In this document: positions 13,301 through 24,600 of the stretch, piece by piece | How the letters are laid out: each line of letters starts with the position of its first letter | How positions within the stretch are numbered: position 1 is the first letter of the stretch | Assembly: GCF_011397635.1 (NCBI RefSeq) | Contig: NC_064765.1 | Coordinates: 31,478,632-31,542,631, forward strand | DNA: 64,000 nucleotides | From: Epinephelus fuscoguttatus | Taxonomy: Eukaryota > Chordata > Actinopteri > Perciformes > Serranidae | Direction of reading: 5' to 3' | Made by a program: the position numbers and the translations under genes | The notes under the pieces: generated by a model | What the model saw: only the letters and a program-made list of their open reading frames with translations | The model's database searches: none | What the model was told of the DNA's origin: nothing

Positions 13301-16300
13301 CCTAATTTTTTTTCATTCCATGTTTTTGAGGTGTTTTACTGACCCAGTTATTGTGAGCCTTCTTCTCATGTGCCGATATTTGAGTCTGGTAAGACTGTTT
13401 GCTTTTCTCCAGCTCTTCCTCCATCTCTTCTGCTCGTTGTCTGCAGAAAAAATTACATACAGGTGAGACTCTACAGGTGTTTCTACAAATGTATCATGCA
13501 TATCGTGCATTGCCAGTGTATTTGGTAATACTTTGAGGAAACACCTACCTATAATTGCTGAGTTCTTCCATGGCCAATGCAATGTTTTTGTCTGCCTTAT
13601 TTAACTTCTCCTCTTTCTGCATGCGCTCCTTCTCCTCCACCGTGAGCAGCCTGCAAACACACACACTCATCAAAATCCTGGACGACTACTACAGTTATTT
13701 CTGCACATTTATCTGTATGTCTATACTGTACCTGTGCAGCTTGAGCTCGTTCTCCTGGTACATTTCTGTCATAATCTGGAGTTTCTGCTGTAATCTTTGG
13801 ACCTGAACACAAGAAGAAGAGGAATGAATTCTAAAGCAAATGAATGTGGATTTTTGGATGTTGATATTTAACAAATTATTGCACTAATATACAGTTGAGG
13901 TCAACTACCTGATCGGCGTACTGCTCAGTGTCTGACTGCAGAGATAATTTCTCATTATTCATCTCCTTAATGCTCACTAGAGGGAAAAATAAAAACAAAC
14001 ACAAAGATGTTTATATGTTGCACAGATTCATAACATTATCATGTAAACATGGGCTTTGTCAGACTTGTTTGTTCTGTATCAGATATCTTTTACATATCCA
14101 TCTGCATAAAACAGAGTAAAGTTGACTCACCTTGCAGGTCTTCTTTAGCTTTGACTTCATCGTTGAGTTTTGCAAATATTCTGTCCTTGTCTTCATCTAC
14201 TGATTTGAGGTCTGCATTTAGCTAGACACAAAAATAAAACCAACATTAGTAGGAAATGAGTAAAGTGTACAGTTGTGTTTCATATGAATGAGTCCGGAGA
14301 GTTTCCAAACCCTTCAGTGTCATCAACACTGTGTGCCTGTCTCCAATATGTCAAATACCTTAGCAGCATAGATAAGTTTCTGGACTTTCTGGAGATGGCC
14401 TTGTGTGTCCACAATATCTTCTCGTCCATTCTCTCCTCCTCTCCCTGCTGTGCCATTGGATGTCTCCTTCTCTCCTCCTTCCGCACCTTCCTCTTCCTCC
14501 AAGTCTGAATCCCAACCTTTCATCCTCAGCAGCCGATCTGTCAAGGACTGGAAGCATGCACGTATTTGGTGTCACACTTATTTCTAACAACAGAAAGTAA
14601 TATAACTGGATGAATTAGCTTCAGTTAATCTTTTACATCAATTTGCAGTCTTCTTCTGTAGTAGCTCTTGAGATATTTCCATTATTTAAACCCAGTGTTT
14701 ACTTGAAAATGAATGGTATATTATACAGTAACTAGCAAGAATATACTATGAGCAATGCTAGAACCAGTCATACCATTATGCGCTCATCCTTGTTGGCCAC
14801 ATCCTGCAGCATCCCGCTATGGGCGGCCTCACACCTGCTCATCTCAGCTTCCAACTCACTCACTCTTTCTGCCCATCCCTCCACCTGCTGCCTCAACTGC
14901 AGAGACAAAGAGAAGGAACACAGAGAATAGAGACAGAGAAGGGAGGACAAAGATATGAATTATGCCAAGAACAGATCAGATTTCAGCAATACTGTGTACA
15001 CGGGTTGTAAAGAATTCACAGAAAAAAACAGAAATCTAGAACATAATGTGACTGGATGGACTAAATGGAACAAAATGGTTCAGCAGTACTTAAAGCATGT
15101 GTGTGCAGCATCCTACCTGAGCGTTGCTTTCCTGCAGCAGTGTGTTCTCCTCTCCAGCTGTTTCCAGATTCCTCTGCAGTCTGTCACTATTCATATTGTA
15201 CACTTTCAGAGTGGTTTGTGCCTGGAGACAATCAGGCAACAATAATGTCATGAAAAAGATGGAGGTACAGAGCACAGGAGGAAAAGACAAAGCAGCAAAG
15301 AGGAGAGGACAAGAATGTAAAGATACAGAGAGGTTAGGTGACGGTACCTGCTCTTCTTGTGACTGGAGGTCTTTGATTTCTTCTTCAAACATTTTCATGC
15401 TCTCTTCAAGCACTGTTATCTGGAAGGATCACCAAAAAACATAATTCACCTTGTCAATTTCACACCAGATGTGATTCGTGAATCAAAATTGTAGATGTTA
15501 TCGTTGGTATTGTTGATAGTCGTGTGTATGCTCCTACTCTCTTTTCTTGCTCCATCCTGTGTTCTCTTTGTTGTTCCAGTTGATCCTTCAGTTGTTTAAG
15601 ATCCCTCTCCAGCTCTTTCTTAGCATGTCCCAACTGTCTGGCTTTGACCTGGAGGAGGAAGAAAAAAATGAGGTGTAAACAGAAAAGTCTTTCAGGTAAG
15701 AGCAAAGGAGTGAGAGCGCATTAATCACAGCGTCAAAATGTGATTAATCATCTTTCCAAATTTGGTAAGGCAGTTAAAAAATGTTTTTAAGCGGCTGTTA
15801 TCATTATTTTTTTTATAAGAAAAATGCATCAATTGACAATATCAAAGTAGTTGTTCATAGTGACAAACCTAAAGATAATTATCACTTGAATCTGCAACAC
15901 CCCTTTGGCTTTACAGTGAGTTTCAACTCATTATTCAGCTGTTCTGTCCACAACTTTACTGTTTTGGTTCACTCTCACTGCTTTTATAGTGTTGTTGTTG
16001 CACAGATACAGTTAGATACTAGCTGGTGAACACAGTGGAGTTATTAGCAGCTGAAGAGCCACATATTTCCCACAGGAGTTGGTAGAGGTTAAAAACACAC
16101 CACTGTAATGACCAGGTGGTAAATGATAATGTTGCTCCCTAACTAATGGATGTGTAAATAAGCAACTGTTTGCGAACAAGTTAATAACATCAACTTGAAA
16201 GACAGTGTCAATGTTGTGCTCACAACTGGTATCCACTGCCCCCAAGTGGCGAAAAAAATCACTTATTACAAGTCTAACTGTAAGGTATACTATGCAGGAG

Positions 16301-18618
16301 TTGTTGGTTACAGTTTGTAAACATTATTGCCAGTGAAAAAGACAGACTCAAAGCAGACTCCAGATTCACTCTCATGTGCTAATTTTGTGGGGGGGTTCTG
16401 GAACTGTGTCTGTGATTTTCATAGCTTTGTCGTGCACTGCTTATAGTCTGGTCCCTGGTTACTAACTTTTTATAAAGTCCTAACCTAACCTGGGAGCTGT
16501 CAATGTGCACACAATGAAATACATCAAGAACTCTCTGCAGTTTTGTTCAATAAATCATTTAAAACATACCATAGACTGAAAACATATCTAACAGACTGAG
16601 GTCACATATGATAAATAACAATAAACTCTCAGCAAAACACTATAAAGAAGTCCATAGTTTAACAATATGGTTTTGGTTTCTAGGTTGTTTGACATTACTT
16701 TATCTCCCTTGAATTCTTTTTTTCTGTCTGACTTACCTCCAGATGTTCTGTCTTTTGAGTTTGGGCCAAGACGCCGCTGTCCCTCAGGGAGCTCTCCAGG
16801 TCATCATACTGTAAATGACACATCGTGAGGAAATACATTTCAGTAAATTAAAGCAGGCTCATGCTGACCATAACAAAAATGCATTTCATCAGAATTTGAG
16901 CTTATGTTGCCAATTTTCTGCAATGATTTCGCAACGATTTTGATTACGTCTCAGACACCATAAGTATGGCACCAGTCGGTAGGGGCGACACTAACCTCTT
17001 GCTGACATTTGCTGAGAGTCTCAAGGACTTTACATTTCTCATCCAGCAGTTGTGCAACCTGCCCAGCCATCCACCGCTCTTTACCTGAAAACAGGGAATA
17101 CAGGGTTTATTCAAACTACTTTTCAGTTATTTCTTAAAAAAAAAAAAAAAAAAAAAAAGAGAGGGAGATTGAAAGCAATTAGTGGTGTATTCATTTTATT
17201 TCTGTCAAGTCACAAAAATGTGATAGCAAAGAGTAAGTAGTGAGAACTTACTTCGATACATTCTGCTTTTTACCTGTGGGGAAATAAGAAGGAAACAACA
17301 ATAAACAGGTAGTCATTAGGAGTGACGCCGAGATAAAATATAATTCTGAACCACTTGTGGCATACCATCAGCAAATGTACAATCTCATTGCTACTGCATT
17401 AAAGGGATCCAATCAGTTGATAAATGAGCCAATTGTCAAAGGAACAAATGAGGTCTCTTTGTGTCTATGTCCGAACCAAAAGTATGTTGGTGGACATTGG
17501 TGCGTACTGTATATACATGGCTGTGTACTCACAGAACTATAACATCTACAGGTGAACAACAGTATTGTCACCATCCCCACCACACTGGAGATAATGACTG
17601 GCTCCCATGGCACCCCGTACAGGTCTGGCCCCGGTCTGATGTCATCAGGCAGTGATGATACAACCTAAATAAAGAGGAGAGATCATTCAGGAGTTGGTTT
17701 TGGTGAACAACTTTTAAAAAGAAGTGAGATCCTTGTATGTCTGGGAACAACACATGATTCACTCTATTTAACTTACTGGATTTTACACAATAGAATATTT
17801 ATTGTGGATGTATGGCTTCTTAGTGCTGCCTGACTGCCCTGCAAAGTACTTCTAATCAATTGCGGTGAATGTAATGAAAAATGAGAGACCTAGCAGTCAG
17901 AGACCCACAAAACAGCTGTTGCTTCAGAGGTCAGGATTATGCTCCTTACACTTCTAAAAAGCATCTTTAAGTTGTTTTAATGTTCTTTCAACTGACCACT
18001 GAATGTATAGCTCAAATTTGTGTTCGCTGGTATTTCAAGTAGTTATCCCTGACTACCCAGCCCTAACAGTTTATTAGACAGTTGTTAAAGAAACTAAGTA
18101 CACGTAGATAGTAACTTCTAGAAAGCAGTAACAGAGTCATCTACTAGGATTAAATGTTTAAAAAACACATGCCATATTTAAGATTAAAGATAAGAAACAA
18201 CAGGAAAGCACAGCAACACCTGACCAGACTTACTGACGTTACTATCAATTAGCTAGCTAACTATTACAAGCTAACTCTGGGAAGTATAACAAACACCACT
18301 GAGAAAGCGACTGAATATCTCATTGTAGTTTTGACAGCTGATTTACAGCACTGACACGACACACATGTAGTCAAACATGAGCTGTCCAACATTAAAAGAT
18401 GTACTCAGCCATAACAAATGAGCTGTACTCTACTGCTTGACAATCCGGTAACGCTACGTTGTATCAGCTGCGGCGGCTAGTTAGGAAATGCTAACGAAAC
18501 CTGCCACATAACGTACATCCTTCACTTTCTCCACGGCGATACTGTAGTAAGTCTCCGCCGTCGCCTGGAAGTCGACCGCTTTGCTGGCCAACTGGTCGCT
18601 CGCCGTATGTTCCGCCAT
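7387..18618 (-). CDS. mia2: Mia2 short form (cTAGE5 type), from an internal first exon, 819 aa
   Basis: An alternative first exon, 18517-18618 (ATG at 18618, context GCGGAA after the start), encodes 34 residues beginning [17 protein letters not shown] and splices in phase 0 to the membrane exon. Shared exons: 17533-17664, 17252-17273, 16996-17084, 16737-16808, 15538-15648, 15348-15419, 15117-15221, 14774-14896, 14359-14547, 14131-14221, 13909-13976, 13732-13802, 13549-13650, 13344-13440, 12691-12758, 12358-12443, 12108-12221, 10306-10449, 9033-9188, 8759-8811, 7695-7863, 7387-7610. Total 2460 bases, 819 residues, close to human cTAGE5 (about 800). It has no SH3 domain or signal peptide. The membrane segment is near residues 55-76, followed by two coiled-coil regions and a proline-rich tail. 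In mammals this form works with TANGO1 and Sec12 at ER exit sites. The 12221 acceptor was chosen because it alone keeps the frame and gives [12 protein letters not shown]. Confidence 0.92.
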
Positions 18619-21600
18619 TTCCCAACTATTTCATCTGATAATTAAATTAATATCTGTCATTTAAAACTGACATTAGGAACAGAAACTAAAGCCATCTACC
18701 CGGGCTAGCGGCGATTTCACATCCTATTCACAACACTGACGCTCGAGAGTGGACCACGTCAAATTGCACGTCGTAGGGGTGGAGAATGTTGTATTTTCTC
18801 TATATACTCCTCGTAAAGATTCCACTAGACTAGTATTGCTTCAGAAGATGATAATAAGATGTGTAAAATATATCTGAAGATTTGAGAAATACATTTACAT
18901 TGTTTTCAGCACTCGCAGGCTCAAGTAGATATAATTACACCCCCGCCAGTGTAAATGGTTCAACCGCAACGTCACCAATTGTAAAATGCCACACTGGCAC
19001 ATCGGAGCACTTTTAAAGTGACACCAAGTGAAACAGGTGTCACTAAGCAAAATGGAGAGCCCTCAATGTCGTACTTGACAATCTCCAGAATAACTTACAT
19101 ACGTATCTCAAACTTAACATAAAATGTTTTTATACAAAAAGGCATCTTTCTCAAGCAGCTCATGTCCATGTGTCACCTGTGTTGATATACGGCGGCAGGG
19201 TAATAACAAGCTGGTCTAAGTAGGGCATACCTCAGTGAAGACTTGACTCAGTCACCAAATGTTTGAAAAGGTAGCCTACTCACCGACTCAGCGTCGTTTT
19301 CGTCCATTTGAAACAAGAGAATCTAGTCCTTTTAAAACATTTGAAACAGTTTGCCTTTAGAGCAGATTGGCTGCCAGCTGGCCCAATGTGTGTAATGGAC
19401 CCACCAGCACTAAAGAATGTGAGTGGGGATAACGGGACCAGGTCAGCTTGACAGCTGAGACGCAGGCAGAGTCACATCAACATGTCAAAAGTTCAGTGTC
19501 TTAAAGAACCAGATCCACAGCATGCATACACTTAAACAACAGCTGTATGGACGTCTGAAGGTGTGTCAGAGGGTCCTTAGGTCAAATGGCCACCCAGAGG
19601 GACCCAAAGAAAGCCTACAAATGAATTAAAACTAGCCATACCTGTAAACTTTGAATTACTGACAAAACATGTTAAAACTAAACAGGAACAAAATGGATCC
19701 TGCCTTGATTTTAGTCATAATATCTAATCTAAATAATGTTTTTGCATTTGACTTTTTTCACCAAGTAAAAAGCGATTGTTTTAAATCTGTTAGGATTTTA
19801 ATGATTGATTCACATATTTACAGCACTATTTGTACAATGATGAAACATCCCTCTCAAACACAACAGGTTTACCTCTGTAAGTTATATTTGATGTTGTTAG
19901 GAATGAACCTGAAAGATGATGCAGCCATGCATCATTGTAGCCATGTAGCCCAATTCAAAAAGTGTAAAATATAAATAAAGACAATACGCAATTATTTGCA
20001 AATCCTTTTTGGGGTGTATTAAATTCAATACAGTACAAAGACAACAAATATAATGTTCAAATTCATAAACTATTGTTTTTGGTAAATCAACACTCATTCT
20101 GAATTTGATACTAGCAACATGTTCCAAAAAAATTGGGACAGTTGTATGTTAACCACTGTCTGACAGCCTGTTCTTTTAACAACACTCATTACAGAATGTA
20201 CAGACATTTCTCCAGATTCTCTGAATCTTTTGACAATATTATGGATGTGGATAGTGAACTCACAAAATTTCTTGCAAATGTGCATTGAGAGAATTTTCTC
20301 TTTAACTGTTGGACTATTTGCTGACACAGTTCTTCACAAAGTGGTGAATCTGGCACCGTCCTTGCTTGTCAACAACTGAGCCTTTCGAGGATGCCCCAAT
20401 AATGAAACTTAAATCTGTTATCAGTTATCGATTTACCTGTGAAATGTTCAAGGTGTTTTTTGAGAATTCCACAACTTTCCCAGCCTTTTGTTGCAACTTT
20501 TTTAGACTGTGTTACAGGCATCTAACCCAGAGTTGAGTGTATATTTACAAAAAACAATGAAGTTTATCACTTTGAACATTTAATATCTCGTCTTTGTACT
20601 GTATTCAGTTGAATATAAGTTGAAAAGGATTTGCAAATCATTGCACTCTTTTTTTGTTTACACTTTTCACAGTGTCCCAGCTTTGTTGGAATCAGGGTTG
20701 TAGTTGATTGTCAACTGACAAACAAATTGCATTTCTGGCTTTGATCATTTAACCTACAACTCTTACCTGTACAGTAAGCCATATGAAGAGCTCCCTCACT
20801 GCATGAACATGAGTGTTTGTGTCTTCAGTGATCAGAAGAACAAAGTCCTTAATTTGCTTCATTGCCCCTGGAGTTAGAGCAGACATTACAGAATTAAAAA
20901 AATTAGCTTTTCACTTTATCACAATTATACATTATTAGAATTCGAGCCAAAGCTTTTATCTTTAATGTATTAATGTAGGCTTCTTCTTCAAAAACAAAAG
21001 TAAATAGTGTTTTGACCATGTCATTATGTTCCAGGCTGTTGCTGGCATGAGGATGCAGCAGGGTGAGTAGCATTCCTTCTCATATGTTATTGCTTAGTTT
21101 CTTTGAATCATCATTAAATCCTTTTTGATTGAGGGATACTTGAGTCATCCATACCTTCCAGTGACTCTGGTGGTCCTGGCTGAATGTGAGGATGGGACTC
21201 AGAGGACACTCTCTCTTTTTCACTTCTTTTCCCTGTTTCACCTCTTTTCTCATTTCCTGTACCTCCACTAAGTTTGTCCAGCCCCATCCATTCATCTCTC
21301 TGAACATTGTTGTCTTCCTCAGTGGCCATTTCCTTATTGTTGCTGTGGGTTGAGCAGGATCCACCAACACAGCTGTCCTCAGCTGTATTCAGTAGGGAAA
21401 CACATGCACTCTGATCAATGCCAGTCAAAAACACATGCCAAAGAAATAATATCAGATTAACTTAAAGTATCATTGATGTCAGCCATGATCTTTGAAACCT
21501 TGATGGTTTGTGTTACTGATGTCTGATTCACCTGTGCTTAAAGTCTCTCTCACGTTTGCCAACAGCATTTCTAGCTTCTGAAGTGCGATGAGCGCTCTGG

Positions 21601-24600
21601 TCTTTCCTTTATCCTCCTGCGGAGCATCTGCAAGCTTCATGCTAGGAGTGACCAGCGTCTCCCTGTGATAATGCAGAAGTCTTTCTATATCCAACAATAT
21701 CGATTCATCATTATCGGGGTCATCTGTCGTGGTTTCTGAGCTTCCTAAAATGTAATCCAAGAACTGCAGCTTGTGTCGCCCAAAGAGTTCTGTCAAAATT
21801 GTCGTCTCATCCGCGCTTATGTAGGTGAGGAGGCTCTTGTAAAGTTTGGTTGGGGGTTTTGTTTGGAGGGGGCTTTCTGTGGGATGAGAATGGGTCTGGG
21901 TTTGGGATGGAGAGGATGTCTGAGTGTCTGTAGAGGGAGGAGAAGGCTGCAGCTGCTGTTGTGACACTGTGATGGGAGATTCTGTGTGTGACTCTTGTAT
22001 ATAATCCTGACTTGGATCCGTGGTTGAATCCAGTTCTTGTTGAGGAGTCAGAGAGGTCTGTGCATTGGATGCCTCACCTGTGTTAGAATCCAAACTTGGG
22101 GCAGGTTCTGTGGATCCCTCAGTTTCAGCGACAGGTGTTTGGCTGAAATAACTGAAGGCGTTTTTGAAAAGGCCGAATGCGCCTCCACCTCCAGTCTCTG
22201 CTGTCTCTTTATTGCGACCATCAGAAAGAACAGTTTGCTCAGATATCACAGGGTCACTGGACGAAACTGTTAAATCTATTCCTCCCTCTGTCCTGAATTC
22301 AGAATCAATTGTATTATGATGCTGGCTCATCACCTGCATATCGGCATGCCTCATGTTTATCTCTGTCTCTTCCCTGACAGTGTCCTCCTCTGAGTATGTC
22401 TCATGACCAGAGTGAATTGGCTCTGTTTTCCTCTCAGTGTAAATCCCATTGCTGCTGGTTCCAGTGTCCTCAGGCTCAGTTGTATCCCCCTGATGGAGCC
22501 TATTGGCATCAGAAAGGTCAGTGTTGTCTGCTTCGCCAGAATCCAGTTGATCATCTTTTTTGCTCTCAGCTGTCTGGCCGAATGACAGTTGATCAGGAAG
22601 GCTGTTTTGGCCACTCTCACCTGAATAAAGAAGATCATTTTCCTTCTCGTCATCATCTCTCTTTTCCTCCTCCTCCCGCATTCCGGCCTCATCTCTCTCC
22701 ATGCTTTCAGCTGGTACCGTTTGACTCACTCCTGTCCTGTCTGCTAATATTTGATCATTGTCAGCCATTGGATTTTGTTTTTCTGCTTCCATTGCTGCTT
22801 CATCTCCTGAGCTCAACCTATCTGCAGAATCATTTCCATCTCTGTCCCTCGCAAATCCGTCTTCACTCGATTGTAGACAAAGCTCATCTGAGCATTTAAG
22901 GCCCCTCTCTTCCTCCTTGCCCTTCCTCTCATCCTCCACATTCTCCATCTCCTGCTTCGCCTCAACCTCCTCCTGTGCCATTTTATCCTTCACCTCTTCC
23001 ATCCTCTCCTGTGTCTGTTTTTCTCCCCCTCTCTCCTGTTCTTCCATCTGTGGGTTTTCAGTCTGTCTCTTTTCAGTTTCTGTGGATGTTTCGGAGAACA
23101 CAGATTTTGAGCCGTCCTCGTCTTGTGTCTCCTTCTCGTTGCTGTCTGATTCTGGACTGTCAATGTCTTTCTGAGTGTGAGGGAAAGAGTGGAGGGTGTT
23201 TTCTATCTCCACCTCTAAATGAGACTGTACTTGCTCTCCATTTAACTCCCTGCTCTCCTCTTCTGTTAACTCTTCTGTCTGCTGCCTTTCCTCCTCTGTT
23301 AATTCCTCCACTTCCTCCTGCTTCTTCTCCTCTTCCTTTAACTCCCCCACATGCTCCTTGTTGTCCTTTTTAATCTGCTCCACTTCCTCCTGTTCCTTCT
23401 TTTCTTCAAACTCCTCCACCACCTCCTGATTCTCCTCCTTCATTAGCTCCTCCATCTCCTCCTGCTTCTTTTCTCCCATCATTTCCACCATCTTGTCATT
23501 TTTATCATTTTCATTTAATTCCACTCCCTCCCCTTGAGTTTCCTCTCTTTTTAACTCCTCCACCCCCTCCTGGTTGTCCTCTTCTTTAATCTCCTCCACT
23601 TCCTCCTGTTCCTTATTTTCTTCGAACTCGTCTAGTGCCTCATGATTCTCCTCCTCCTTTAACTCTTCCATCTCCTCCTGCATCTTCTCCACTGCTACTT
23701 CCTCCATCTCCTCATTTTTCTCCTTCTCATTCAACTCCTCTCCCTTCCCCTGAGTTTCCTCTTCCTTTAACTCCCTCAACTCGTCCTGGTTGTCCTCTTC
23801 TTTTATCTCGTCCACTTCCTCCTGTTTCTCCTTTTCCCTCAACTCATGCACCACTTCCTTCTCCAATTCCTCTACCCTCTCCTGTTCCTTTTCCTCCACC
23901 TCCTCCTGTTTCTCCTCTTCCTTTAGCTCTTCGACCTCACTCTGCTTTTCCTCCTCCACTTCCTGCTGTTTTTCCTGTGCATTTATCTCCCCTACCTCCT
24001 TTAACTCCTCCAGTTTCTCCTCTTCCTCTATCGCTTCCCTCTCCCCCTCCTTTTCCCCTTGCTTTGACTCCTCTTCTTCATCACTCTCAGTCTCTATTGT
24101 CTCTTTCTCAGTTTGAACTGTCTGGATTTTGTCCTCACTGTCTTTCTCGGTGTCTTTAACCGTTTCCTTTAGCTCATGTTCATCACCAGCACTTTGTGTG
24201 GCCCCTTGTTGCACATGTAGATATGAGTCCTGATCTGCATTGTTTTCCATCTGTGTTGTGCTCTCACTAGTGGAAAACATTCTTCTGTCCTCCTCTGAGG
24301 CATTTTCATTCATCATTTCAGTACCTCTATCAGTATAATTGGATGAGTCAAACTCCTGAGAGCTGTCCTCAACAGGGTGCAGCTCCCCCTCCAGTCCTAA
24401 CTCACCCTGCTGTGTTTCTGTATCTGTATTACTATCAATCATAGCAAGTGAATCTGAGTGTTCAACACTGGTTTCCACACTGTGAGCAGGTAAACTGTCA
24501 TCTTCACTATAGACTGGTTCATTTCTCTCCACAGTTGCGCCTGATGATAAGAAAGGCTGACTCTCTCCACCTCTGCTGACTTGACTTTGTTCTGCTAAGT

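Noticed and set aside
23635-24159. Long plus-strand open frame opposite mia2 exon 4 (also 22396-22899, 22758-23174 and 25545-26057)
   Set aside because: Antisense shadow of the Glu/Lys-rich exon. Complementing GAG/GAA-rich codons gives Ser/Leu/Pro-rich frames with few stops. No motif or splice context.
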